From Actinomycetota bacterium (GTDB lineage: Bacteria; Actinomycetota; Actinomycetes; S36-B12; UBA5976), in NCBI GenBank assembly GCA_009923495.1, contig RFTJ01000005.1, forward strand, positions 1-39,320: a stretch of 39,320 bases of DNA, written 5' to 3'. Every line of letters begins with the position of its first letter. Positions within the stretch are counted from its first letter, which is position 1. A program made the translations under genes and the position numbers. Below the pieces are notes generated by a model. The model had not been told where the DNA came from and ran no database searches. It worked only from the letters and a program-made list of their open reading frames with translations. Shown piece after piece: positions 27,801 through 34,765 of this stretch.

Positions 27801-28292
27801 ATTAGTTGCTTGATCAAAGCGACGCTGTGCAATATGCCACCCGAGCATTGATTGGGGTCCAAGTAAAACTGTTAAACCATATTCGCTAGCCAACTGCATC
27901 AGATCTGATTCGGATATCTCCGCAAATCTATGTTCAGAACTTTGGGCGACGCTCAAGGTTTTGCATAAGCCTGCCCAACTTGTTTTATCGTGAGCTAAGA
28001 CAGTAACTCTAGGCTGAACGCTACGTAGCCAAGTCCCGCCATGCATCGGTGTGACTTTTCTATCATGGTCGATTGCAATAGTTAAGTCCAAGCCCAAAAT
28101 GGCAGAAATGTCTGCGCTTTGACATGCCTGCACAAATCTAACGGCACCAGACACACTGTCCAGGTCGGTCAGTGCCAATGCTGGTTGTTCAAGTCTGGCT
28201 GCTTGCGCAACTAACTGCTCGGGGGTGGTAGTTCCGTACCGAAGCGAGAATGCGGAAGCAACATGGAGGTGAACAAAGGAATTTATCGACAT
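24825..28292 (-). CDS. dnaE: DNA polymerase III alpha subunit, accessory type with decayed PHP site
   Basis: A 1155-residue C-family polymerase. Palm catalytic aspartates are present: LPDVDID at 424-430 and D583 in LKLDVLGVR. The PHP domain opens FVHLHVASAFSLRYG: compared with active PHP (HNH, LDG, TDH as recalled for mycobacterial DnaE1), the second histidine is A12, the aspartate is Y19, and TDH reads TDL at 42-44. Metal-dependent proofreading in cis is therefore unlikely. A helix-hairpin-helix, an OB-fold (VLVAGVKVST) and a C-terminal QSLF that resembles a clamp-binding motif follow. SOS control and dinB linkage point to a damage-tolerance role like dnaE2 or the second Streptomyces dnaE rather than the main replicase. 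No strong ribosome site is seen at the ATG 28292. Confidence 0.92.
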   Translation of the reverse strand: MSINSFVHLHVASAFSLRYGTTTPEQLVAQAARLEQPALALTDLDSVSGAVRFVQACQSADISAILGLDLTIAIDHDRKVTPMHGGTWLRSVQPRVTVLAHDKTSWAGLCKTLSVAQSSEHRFAEISESDLMQLASEYGLTVLLGPQSMLGWHIAQRRFDQATNYLNEWRAHDVLPHVEIVTHRAKPTGMQLSDAFAARMLQWAISQRTPAVLTNMVRYLVPSQNRLADVLDAARLQVPLSEKHRQGSTDQAFLADSMHMHQVAYRLANMVGDPRDIAKLLLTKTQDLAENSVLDPQADLGLGAVYVPELSMVTERIDLSAIELLRSQCAVGLDSYLSRNPDRRHEAHNRAEAELEVLTRMGLAGYILTITKVVNMIRKMGIRVAARGSGAGSFVNHLLGIAGVDPIEHNLLMERFISTLRPGLPDVDIDVESHRRLEVYDAIFSEFGDERVACVAMYETYRVRHAIRDVGAALGMPAGEIGDMAKSFPHIRAKYVRSALAELPELRRTGLAARASRGYLDQFLDLVEGLDSLPRQIAMHPCGIVLSDSSLLDRTPVQASAQGYSMTPFDKDDVEVMGLLKLDVLGVRMQSALSYAVSEIDRLGTESGNLESINLDEISLTDTQTFSLIQSTKTLGCFQIESPGQRELIGKYEPKEFHDLIVDISLFRPGPVKSDMIGPFLRARQGWEPARYLHPDLEPILQETYGVVVFHEQVMRIVAKMTGCSLEYADLVRRNMGDHGKLDEIREWFYAKLRSRNYSLQVTEDVWEVLRAFASFGFCKAHGAAFALPTYQSAWLKTHYPAAFFAGVLTHDPGMYPKRLIVDDARGCGIEILGLDVNASKSSYVVEVIEQNEVIKYGVRIALSEVKGISEAEVVSIVAGQPYKSLYDFVYRSGASQPIVQRLILAGGFDRLHIGQAARNDLLFHALDLTGTDSSKRVGLQLAFSDEEVWQPERTGLKPMSLADQVKNEVEILGIDVSAHVVSFYIPMLRDLGVIPASHLLKVRSQSQVLVAGVKVSTQTPPIRSGKRVVFVTLDDSTGPIDVAFFDEAQEHYATTLFHSWLVLIKGKTRRTGPRGISVQAVGCWELATVYEHWRSGGVSAVHELLNQQPYDGTETPPTSQVWEHASGFKQSLFSDVIPVGNTQAISRQSAGVGG

Positions 28293-28311
28293 TGACCATT
28301 AACCAGATGCC

Positions 28312-28806
28312 TTACTGCTTTTTATTTCGATTGATTGCAATCACATTTCCTGGCTGACCAACTTGGCTTTGGTGCCGGGCCAAGTCTTGAACATGCTTAG
28401 GCAATATGAGTTGTTGAGTTACCCCAAGTTTTTCTGCAACTAGCGAAATAAATTCGTAGGCATCACGAACTAGGTCATCAGCTTCTCGTGGAGTAACCGC
28501 ACCACCTAGGCCAGCGGCAGCAGCAGCTCGCTTGCCAGATCCAGCAGCAAAGAATGCTGCCCACTCAGAAAATTCCGGAACTACTTTTGCAATGAGCACC
28601 CAAGCACTTGTTGGCTTACGGGTGTTGGGTTGCGCGTGCGCGGCAAGTAATGCGGCGGCGGCAGATAAGGCAGACAGATGGGCAGTTACATATTTTTCAC
28701 CAGCTCGTTGGGCGACGATTGCTTCGTCTAAACTGCGTAATGCGCTGGAAAGTAAATCGATACTGACTGGAGTTACGCGTGCTTCATGTGTTGGTTGTGC
28801 GCTCAT
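28312..28806 (-). CDS. SAV_6107-type HEPN domain protein
   Basis: A 164-residue, mostly helical protein. The core has an amphipathic helix SALRSLDEAIVAQ, the GEKYVTAHLSALSAAAALLAAHA helix pair and a RxADDLVRDAYEFISLVAEKL helix (residues shown in parts). This matches the SAV_6107 group of HEPN domains found in Actinobacteria. HEPN domains are often RNases or nucleotide-binding adaptors. The RNase motif Rx4-6H is not clearly present, so catalytic activity is doubtful. It lies 12 bp after the DUF6504 gene and 19 bp before dnaE, in the SOS operon. The ATG at 28806 has GAGG seven bases upstream. Confidence 0.8.
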   Translation of the reverse strand: MSAQPTHEARVTPVSIDLLSSALRSLDEAIVAQRAGEKYVTAHLSALSAAAALLAAHAQPNTRKPTSAWVLIAKVVPEFSEWAAFFAAGSGKRAAAAAGLGGAVTPREADDLVRDAYEFISLVAEKLGVTQQLILPKHVQDLARHQSQVGQPGNVIAINRNKKQ

Positions 28807-28818
28807 TTCGTTTCCTCA

Positions 28819-29142
28819 CTAATCCATAACTTGACGAATAGACCAACTGGCATCGCTTTGGGCAATGTCATAAATGCCTGAGGAAGTTGGCAGCTTTTGA
28901 GTAGCGCGTGACTGAGCACGGGAAGAGTCGCTTTGGCGGATAGCAGCGTCTGATGCAGTGCTAGCTTCTACTCGCCAGACTGAGTAGTCGCGACCATCTC
29001 GCCACCAAACTGCAGACTCGAGCCAACTCAGCAGCACGGCGATTACCACGTACTTGCGGCCTCGCCATGCGAACCTCGTTGGCACCCCCGATTCGTCTAC
29101 AGCGACATCAGTCAAAGCTTGGGTGCGATAGCTATGTGCCAT
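28819..29142 (-). CDS. DUF6504 family protein, first gene of the SOS operon
   Basis: A 107-residue protein whose centre, GVPTRFAWRGRKYVVIAVLLSW, followed by WWRDGRDYSVWRVEA and a C-terminal WSIRQVMD, fits the DUF6504 pattern of small Trp/Arg-rich beta proteins found beside actinobacterial dinB/dnaE pairs. Function is unknown; a polymerase or DNA partner role is inference from context. I chose the ATG at 29142 (MAHSYRTQ), with AAAGG six bases upstream. A longer frame to 29193 would be translated across the LexA box and start upstream of the predicted transcription start. Confidence 0.75.
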   Translation of the reverse strand: MAHSYRTQALTDVAVDESGVPTRFAWRGRKYVVIAVLLSWLESAVWWRDGRDYSVWRVEASTASDAAIRQSDSSRAQSRATQKLPTSSGIYDIAQSDASWSIRQVMD

Positions 29143-29152
29143 CTTTAGCCTT

Positions 29153-29168
29153 TCGAACATTTGTTCGA
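29153..29168 (-). promoter_or_regulatory. LexA-binding SOS box
   Basis: TCGAAC-ATTT-GTTCGA is a perfect 6-4-6 dyad (extended to 18 bp by flanking T/A) and fully matches the actinobacterial LexA consensus TCGAAC-N4-GTTCGA. It lies directly downstream of the -10 of the DUF6504-HEPN-dnaE-dinB operon and over its predicted start site. Confidence 0.93.
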
Positions 29169-29170
29169 AT

Positions 29171-29201
29171 AACATACACCCTACCCCCGACATCTCGTCA
29201 A
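29171..29201 (-). promoter_or_regulatory. Promoter of the SOS operon
   Basis: TTGACG (29201-29196), a 19-base spacer and TATGTT (29176-29171) on the minus strand. The start would be near 29164, inside the LexA box. The spacer is slightly long. Confidence 0.55.
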
Positions 29202-29275
29202 GGGCTAGTTTCCCCTTGCCCTATCGGGCTAAACCCAAATTTTGGCCAAATCCCTGTGTCTGAATTGAGGAAATA

Positions 29276-29755
29276 TCAGTGGGTTAGATGGGGTTCAAAC
29301 TCAGTGGCCAAATCCTCACTCGAAATCAAAACTCGAGAATTCCGAACGACCCGATCAACTAAAAGCAGTCCGAGTGGCACAACAATATCAGTGACGGCAA
29401 ACCATGGATTCTCCGTTAAGTAACTGAAGTACCAGCGATTATTTTGAAAATACAAAGTAAATTGAATCGCTAATACGCTAGCCGGATACAGTAACGCCAC
29501 AAACCACAAGTACCGCAACTGAGCGTCATCTACCAAGAGCATTCGAATGGCTATCCCGACTGGGCCGACACAGAGCAGAATCCACCCAGCGATGAACGCT
29601 ATGAGCTCAGCGCGACGCAGCATATCGGAGGTATCAAACGGGTGAACCAAAAAAGCGCTTTTATGGGTTGTCACAACTAGCGAAGCTAGCCAGCCAAAAC
29701 AGAATAGTGCAGCAATTACTTGCTCATAGGTGGCGACTGGAAGTTTTGATTTCAT
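29276..29755 (-). CDS. Four-helix membrane protein of unknown function
   Basis: I do not recognise this 159-residue protein. It has four hydrophobic segments at about 9-27, 50-75, 82-105 and 118-138, short loops and an acidic C-terminal tail (SSEDLATEFEPHLTH). Loop residues such as the HPFDTSDMLRR segment and YFSYLTENPWFAVTD recall small polytopic proteins with lipid-like ligands, but nothing diagnostic is seen. The ATG at 29755 has GTGAGG five bases upstream; an extension to 29791 lacks a ribosome site. It is divergent from the APC permease and followed 106 bp later by the SOS promoter, so it is probably a single-gene unit. Confidence 0.7.
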   Translation of the reverse strand: MKSKLPVATYEQVIAALFCFGWLASLVVTTHKSAFLVHPFDTSDMLRRAELIAFIAGWILLCVGPVGIAIRMLLVDDAQLRYLWFVALLYPASVLAIQFTLYFQNNRWYFSYLTENPWFAVTDIVVPLGLLLVDRVVRNSRVLISSEDLATEFEPHLTH

Positions 29756-29811
29756 TGGTACCTCACTTGATTTGATTGCTGTTTTCAGCATGCCAAGTTG
29801 GTAGCAAAAAT

Positions 29812-29826
29812 GGTAAAAGTTTTACC
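29812..29826. promoter_or_regulatory. Palindrome in the permease intergenic region
   Basis: GGTAAAA-G-TTTTACC is a perfect 7-bp dyad with one central base, between the divergent membrane gene and APC permease. Size and symmetry fit a dimeric repressor site. It is 43 bp before the permease ATG. Confidence 0.45.
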
Positions 29827-29868
29827 GATTATGAGAGTCTGCCTTCAATAATTGCTAAAGTTTTGCAG

Positions 29869-31479
29869 ATGAGCAATGAATCATGGGTGAACCCTGAATC
29901 TGAAGTAGCGCACGAAAAAGGCTTGCGGTCGAAGAGCCTTGGCTTGTTCTCAAGTATCGCAATCGGAGTATCCTCGACTGCCCCAGGTTATTCACTAGCA
30001 GCAACTCTGGGATTTGTTGTTACCTGCGTTGCCTACCAATCTCCAGCAATCATCTTGCTCGCCTTTATTCCAATTTTGTTCATTGCCTACGCCTATCGCG
30101 AATTAAATCGCGAGACGCCAGATTGTGGCACAACATTCACTTGGGCAACCCGAGTATTCAATCCTTGGGTTGGCTGGATGGGTGGCTGGGGTCTGGTCGC
30201 TGCCGGAATGATCAGCATGGCAAGTGTTGCCCAAATTGCTGGTCAATATTTTTTCTTAATGTTCGGTAGTTCGCTGGCAGATAGCACTCTTTGGGTAACA
30301 GCTGCTGGCTGTAGCTGGATTGTTTTATTGAGTTGGGTTTCATATCGGGGAATCAATGTTTCTGCACGACTGCAGCAATGGCTACTGGCTGCCGAAATGG
30401 TGGTTTTAATTTGGTTTAGTGTTGTTGCTCTCTACAAGGTTTACACGGGCAAAGCCGGTGAAGCTGCAGTTAAGCCGGCCTTGGCTTGGTTTAATCCCTT
30501 TGCCACCACAAATGGTGCCGGCCTATCGTTTAGTGCACTATCTGCCGGCGTACTTCTAGCAATCTTTCTTTACTGGGGCTGGGATACTACTGTTTCACTC
30601 AACGAGGAGACTGACGAGCCTAATAAAGTTCCAGGTCGCGCAGCACTTATTAGCACCTTAATTCTGCTTGTTACTTACGCGCTAGTTGCTGTTGCTTGTT
30701 TAGCATTTGCTAGCGCTACGCCACTTGAAGAAAAAGATGATGTACTTGCGTTCATTGGTGCCCAAGTGCTTGGAACAAACCTTGATAAATTCTTGATTTT
30801 TGCAGTACTTACCTCGGCTGCGGCAACAACGCAAACCACAATCATGCCAAATGCGCGCACCCTACTCTCTATGGGAGCATACGACGCGCTGCCACGGAGA
30901 TTCGCAATGATTCATCGCAATTACAAAACTCCAGGCTTTGCAACACTGGTTACGGCAGCTATCTCTATTTTGTTTTACGCTGGCTTAACTGCAGTGAGCG
31001 AAAATGTACTCGGCGATGCTCTCGAAGTTGTTAGTTTGCTCGTGGCTTTCTATTACGGACTCACTGGATTTTCAGCGGCCTGGCACTTCCGCAAGAACCC
31101 TGGCTCAGGCTTGCGTCAAGTTGCGGCCAGAGTTTTAATGCCGCTAATTGGTGGCGCCACCTTACTTAGCGTGTTCTTGAAGACCCTCACTGACGATCTG
31201 GACCCAGAGAATAGCTCCACCGTGGTATCGATTTTTGGCACCAAACTCGGTGGAATTTTTGTTATTGCGGTTGGGACTTTCTTGCTTGGCGCTATTTTGA
31301 TGTTGATTATGTCCCAGGTATCTCCAGCTTTTTTTGCCGGCAAAACTCTTAATCGCCATACACCAATCATCGTGGCCGAGCATGTTTATGCCGCTACGGA
31401 TCGTTTTGGTGTGCCAGATGCCGCAATTGATGAAAATACGGTTATCCCGCCAGGTGTCGAACCTTTCAAAAAAGACTAA
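29869..31479 (+). CDS. APC superfamily amino acid/polyamine permease
   Basis: A cytoplasmic-membrane importer of about twelve helices, 536 residues. It has the APC entry motif GLFSSIAIGVSSTAPGYSLAATLG in the first helix (unwound substrate loop), the PDCGTTFTWATRVFNPWVGWMGGW segment of helix 3 in parts, the GWDTTVSLNEETDEPNKVPGRA loop (GWD..NEE type) and TTQTTIMPNARTLLSMGAYDALP near helix 8. These blocks recall actinobacterial amine/putrescine-type permeases. Substrate is inferred from the amine-catabolic neighbours. The ATG at 29869 gives MSNESWVNP; an open frame back to 29776 overlaps the divergent gene and palindrome and is rejected. It converges with the flavoprotein gene, two bases between stops. 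Confidence 0.9.
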   Translation: MSNESWVNPESEVAHEKGLRSKSLGLFSSIAIGVSSTAPGYSLAATLGFVVTCVAYQSPAIILLAFIPILFIAYAYRELNRETPDCGTTFTWATRVFNPWVGWMGGWGLVAAGMISMASVAQIAGQYFFLMFGSSLADSTLWVTAAGCSWIVLLSWVSYRGINVSARLQQWLLAAEMVVLIWFSVVALYKVYTGKAGEAAVKPALAWFNPFATTNGAGLSFSALSAGVLLAIFLYWGWDTTVSLNEETDEPNKVPGRAALISTLILLVTYALVAVACLAFASATPLEEKDDVLAFIGAQVLGTNLDKFLIFAVLTSAAATTQTTIMPNARTLLSMGAYDALPRRFAMIHRNYKTPGFATLVTAAISILFYAGLTAVSENVLGDALEVVSLLVAFYYGLTGFSAAWHFRKNPGSGLRQVAARVLMPLIGGATLLSVFLKTLTDDLDPENSSTVVSIFGTKLGGIFVIAVGTFLLGAILMLIMSQVSPAFFAGKTLNRHTPIIVAEHVYAATDRFGVPDAAIDENTVIPPGVEPFKKD

Positions 31480-31481
31480 AT

Positions 31482-32900
31482 CTAGGAATCAAAGCCCATG
31501 CCGAGGCGATCTAATAGGCGTAACCACCAGTTTCGTTTGCCTTGATTGCGATCAGCTTGATCGAGCGACCAACGAGTGAAATTAATCGTTGCAGAACGCA
31601 ATGGTTCGGGCGGAAATGGTTTTGGCAAAGTTCTAGTCATTTCGAAATCTAGATCGGGATTGGCCCAATCAAAAAGTTGGTCTAGCGCAACACGTGCGCC
31701 AAACCTAGAGGCGCCAACTCCCAATCCCGTATACCCAGCGACATAAGCGACTTTACGTTGCATGGCCAAACCCCAAAATGCACTAAAGCGCGTGCAGGTA
31801 TCAATAGCACCACTCCAGCCGTACTCAAATTTCAAGTCTGCTAATTGGGGAAACGTGATAAAGAAGTGGTCGGCAAGTTTTGGCCAAGAAGCGGTGGATT
31901 GTTCAAATTCCTTTCCGAATCCGCTTCGATAATGATAGGTGGCGTCATATCCCCCCCAAAGAATTCGACCATCTTCTGTTGGCCGATAGTAATGAAATTG
32001 ATTACCTGAATCGCTAATTCCCTCGTTAGATTTCCAACCAATGTCTGCGCGCATTTGGGGCGATAGTGGCTCGGTTACTAAAACCGAATCATAAACGGGA
32101 ACTATCAAATTTTTGAGCCGCTTTAGTAGTGCTGGGTAGGCATTAGTTGCTAGTAGCACCTTAGGCGTACGCAGAGTGCCAAACTCACATTGCAGCTCAA
32201 CAAAGTCTGCTTTGTCAGAAATTTCCCGAACTGGTGTGTGCTCATAGATCTGAACGCCCAGGGCAATTGCAACATCGCGTAGTCCCCAGGCAAGTCGAGC
32301 GGGATCGCAAATCGCGACACTGTCTGGGTCAAAAAGACCCCCGACATATGTTGGTGAATTTATTTTTGCTCGTACTTGAGGTTGATCAAGCCAAACTAAC
32401 TGCTCGCCATAATTTGCTGCCTGTTCAATAAATGATTGAAGGACATCAACTTGATACTGCTCTGTTGCCACGTCAATTTCCCCGACTCGTCGCCAGTCAC
32501 AGTCGATGTTGTGTTTGATGACAAAGTCTTCGATGGCGTCGAGATTTTCGTGTCCGGCGGCAACTAACCGTTCAAGTTCGGTAGGCCAGCGAGCGAGTCC
32601 ATTAGCGAAACCGTGCGTCAGAGAAGCGGCAACAAAACCACCGTTTCGACCACTTGCTCCATGTGCAATCGCCTCCCCCTCCACCAGCACAACATCGAGT
32701 TCTGGATTACCGGTCTTTGCCTCTATGGCGGCCCATAATCCCGTGAATCCACCACCAACAATGACTAAATCTGAAGTTATCGTGCCAATTAACCGAGACC
32801 TATCTTTTGGTGCATCAATATCATCCAGCCAATAGCACTGATTTTTGATGTCAGCCAATGACGGTAAAACTTTGGTGGATGCCGAATGAGAAAAAACCAT
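31482..32900 (-). CDS. FAD-dependent amine oxidoreductase (DAO/PuuB-like)
   Basis: A 472-residue flavoprotein of the D-amino-acid oxidase fold. The FAD dinucleotide site is GGGFTGLWAA at 49-58, with E74 at the end of the second strand and the SGRNGGF motif at 83-89. Later blocks include LLATNAYPALL and the C-terminal AYVAGYTGLGVGASRFG, which is the closing FAD loop. Relatives include gamma-glutamylputrescine oxidase (PuuB), and oxidation of a primary amine to an aldehyde with H2O2 release is the likely reaction. No PuuA (glutamyl ligase) is in the window, so free amines may be used. The start ATG (32900) lies inside a long helix predicted in the leader. Confidence 0.85.
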   Translation of the reverse strand: MVFSHSASTKVLPSLADIKNQCYWLDDIDAPKDRSRLIGTITSDLVIVGGGFTGLWAAIEAKTGNPELDVVLVEGEAIAHGASGRNGGFVAASLTHGFANGLARWPTELERLVAAGHENLDAIEDFVIKHNIDCDWRRVGEIDVATEQYQVDVLQSFIEQAANYGEQLVWLDQPQVRAKINSPTYVGGLFDPDSVAICDPARLAWGLRDVAIALGVQIYEHTPVREISDKADFVELQCEFGTLRTPKVLLATNAYPALLKRLKNLIVPVYDSVLVTEPLSPQMRADIGWKSNEGISDSGNQFHYYRPTEDGRILWGGYDATYHYRSGFGKEFEQSTASWPKLADHFFITFPQLADLKFEYGWSGAIDTCTRFSAFWGLAMQRKVAYVAGYTGLGVGASRFGARVALDQLFDWANPDLDFEMTRTLPKPFPPEPLRSATINFTRWSLDQADRNQGKRNWWLRLLDRLGMGFDS

Positions 32901-33060
32901 AGTGAAAGTCCTTTATTTGGGTGAGCATTAGCTCACTGGTGTCAACATAAATTGCTGAATACATCAGCAGGCTGTTGTATTTCGGGTCGTCGCACTAAAG
33001 CGAACCCCGGATCCCACCAGTCCCTTTCACTATGCGTGGCTTGCCCTAATGCCTAGCCAC
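32898..33060 (-). promoter_or_regulatory. Candidate structured RNA leader sequestering the flavoprotein start codon
   Basis: Minus-strand RNA, 5' to 3'. A hairpin GTGGCT/AGCCAC (33060-33036). CATAGTGAAAG (33034-33024) pairs perfectly over 11 bp with CTTTCACTATG (32908-32898), whose last three bases are the start codon. Inside that, ACTGGTG (33021-33015) pairs with CACCAGT (32941-32935), closing a loop with two hairpins: a bulged CGGGGT-TCGC/GCGA-ACCCG stem (about 33012-32985) and AATACA-a-CAG / CTG-a-TGTATT (32981-32958). A final hairpin, GTGAGC-taat-GCTCAC (32936-32921), shares two bases with the closing stem. AAAGGA eight bases before the ATG is the ribosome site. No known riboswitch class is recognised. 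A possible promoter, TTGACT (33074-33069) with CATTAG (33051-33046), is weak. Paired protein operators are the alternative. Confidence 0.5.
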
Positions 33061-33139
33061 CAATCGGCAGTCAAACAGACTACCCCTTGCCCTCGTATGG
33101 TAACTCAGAAAGTGAAGCAATCCTTGCCTTTGACACGAA

Positions 33140-34576
33140 TTAATCTAATGAAGCCATTACGTGCTTAATTCTGGTGTAATCCTCAAGGCCATACATGGAC
33201 AAATCTTTGCCATAGCCCGAATGTTTGAAACCACCATGCGGCATTTCGGCCACCACTGGAATGTGAGTATTAATCCAAACGCAGCCAAAGTCCAAAAGTC
33301 GCGACATGCGCAAACCAACTCCAATGTCCCGAGTCCAGACCGAAGATGCCAGACCATATTTGACATCGTTTGCCCAAGCGAGCGCTTGGGCTTCGTCTGT
33401 GAACTTCTGAACTGTCATGACTGGGCCAAAGATTTCACTTTGAATCATCTCGTCAGTCTGCTGTAGGTCACTAATCACCGTTGGTTCAATGTAGTAACCC
33501 CTGTCCCCAATCCGCTTTCCACCTGCTACTACTTGAGCATGACCGGGTGTGCGATCGATGAAGCCAAGTACCTTCTCGAGTTGTGCGGCATTATTAACTG
33601 GGGGAACTAATGCATCTTCATCGCTTGGTCCATTTTCAAAAGTTGTAACAGTTTTGCGAGCTTGCTCTGCTAGCGCTGCCACGAATTCGTTGTAAATTCC
33701 TTCTTGGACCAGAACACGGGTTGCTGCAGTGCAGTCTTGACCCGCATTGAAGTAGCCGGCAACTGCCAACCACTCTGCTGCTGCAGCGATGTCGGCATCA
33801 TTAAAAACTACAACTGGGGCCTTGCCACCAAGCTCTAGGTGGACTCGTTTCACATCGCGCGAAGCACTCGCTGCAACTTCCATGCCAGCACGAACTGATC
33901 CAGTAACTGCTACCATTTGTGGCGTTTGGTGTTCAACAAGGGTTCGACCAGTATCGCGATCACCAGTAACTACATTGAATACGCCCGGTGGCAAGATTTG
34001 TCCCATCAGCTCGGCCATTCGCACTGTAGAGGCTGGCGTTGTATCCGATGGCTTTAAGACAACACAGTTGCCAGCAGCTAGAGCTGGCGCGAACTTCCAC
34101 ACAGCCATCATCATCGGATAATTCCATGGAGTTACTTGACCAACGATCCCTACGGGTTCGCGTCGAATCATTGAAGTAAAGCCCTTCATGTATTCACCTG
34201 ATGAACGTCCTTCAAGAACCCGAGCTGCGCCCGCGAAAAAGCGAATCTGATCTAACATCGGCGGCAACTCTTCCGACATTGTCACAGGAATCGGCTTGCC
34301 AGTGTTCTCCGATTCGATCGCGACTAACTCGTCGCCATGCGCTTCAAATAGATCGGCGATGTCGAGTAACATTTTCTGGCGCTCAGCCGGCGTAGTGTCT
34401 CGCCATGATTCAAATGCCTTACTTGCAGCAGAGTAGGCGCGGTCGATATCTTCGGCGTTAGATAGCTGTGCTTGTGCGAAGACTTCGCCAGATGACGGGT
34501 TAATAAGGTCGGTGGTCTGGCCGGTTACACCTTCGACCAATTCGCCATTGATGAAGTTTTTCAATACCTTTGCCAC
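33140..34576 (-). CDS. Aldehyde dehydrogenase, 4-aminobutanal (gamma-aminobutyraldehyde) type
   Basis: A 478-residue NAD(P)-dependent aldehyde dehydrogenase. Active-site residues are N152 in VTPWNYP, E248 in LELGGKAP and C282 in GQDCTAAT; the NAD-binding GSVRAG loop is at 226-231. GQDCTA and the length fit gamma-aminobutyraldehyde dehydrogenases (PatD/PuuC group), which turn 4-aminobutanal from putrescine into GABA. It sits between the two amine-oxidising modules. The GTG start at 34576 has a very good AGGAGG eight bases upstream. It faces away from the Lrp gene across a dyad-rich region. Confidence 0.9.
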   Translation of the reverse strand: MAKVLKNFINGELVEGVTGQTTDLINPSSGEVFAQAQLSNAEDIDRAYSAASKAFESWRDTTPAERQKMLLDIADLFEAHGDELVAIESENTGKPIPVTMSEELPPMLDQIRFFAGAARVLEGRSSGEYMKGFTSMIRREPVGIVGQVTPWNYPMMMAVWKFAPALAAGNCVVLKPSDTTPASTVRMAELMGQILPPGVFNVVTGDRDTGRTLVEHQTPQMVAVTGSVRAGMEVAASASRDVKRVHLELGGKAPVVVFNDADIAAAAEWLAVAGYFNAGQDCTAATRVLVQEGIYNEFVAALAEQARKTVTTFENGPSDEDALVPPVNNAAQLEKVLGFIDRTPGHAQVVAGGKRIGDRGYYIEPTVISDLQQTDEMIQSEIFGPVMTVQKFTDEAQALAWANDVKYGLASSVWTRDIGVGLRMSRLLDFGCVWINTHIPVVAEMPHGGFKHSGYGKDLSMYGLEDYTRIKHVMASLD

Positions 34577-34692
34577 TGCTGCGGCCTCCTTAGTGCGGAA
34601 AATCTAGTTATTTAATAGCACTTTAGTGAATACCCTGCGCATTGTCTGCAGGTTTTCCACGATTTCCTAGTCATTCGGTACGAGCAAATACG

Positions 34693-34728
34693 GATTTCGT
34701 AGAATTTAGCGAAATTTAATACGAAATC
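34693..34728. promoter_or_regulatory. Dyad operator between aldehyde dehydrogenase and Lrp genes
   Basis: GATTTCGTA (34693-34701) and TACGAAATC (34720-34728) are perfect 9-bp arms, with a further GCGAAATT (34710-34716 region) between them, so the core CGAAAT/ATTTCG occurs three times. The site lies in the shared 189-bp divergent region and is AT-rich, as Lrp/AsnC targets are. Binding by the adjacent Lrp protein is inferred. Confidence 0.55.
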
Positions 34729-34765
34729 GCTTGATTTGTTTGCTAAAACCGCGGAAAATGAGGTT

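Noticed and set aside
29143-29193. Longer start of the DUF6504 gene
   Set aside because: The extension translates the LexA box and -10 region; the ATG at 29142 has a proper ribosome site.
29776-29868. Upstream extension of the APC permease frame
   Set aside because: It overlaps the divergent gene's leader and the palindrome, and the extra residues do not look like a permease N-terminus.
32958-32981. Hairpin as an intrinsic terminator of the aldehyde dehydrogenase transcript
   Set aside because: The stem is good, but no U-run follows on the minus strand and it lies within the larger leader fold.
32983-33013. tRNA-like GGTTCG segment
   Set aside because: No acceptor stem, anticodon arm or conserved D-arm could be arranged around it.
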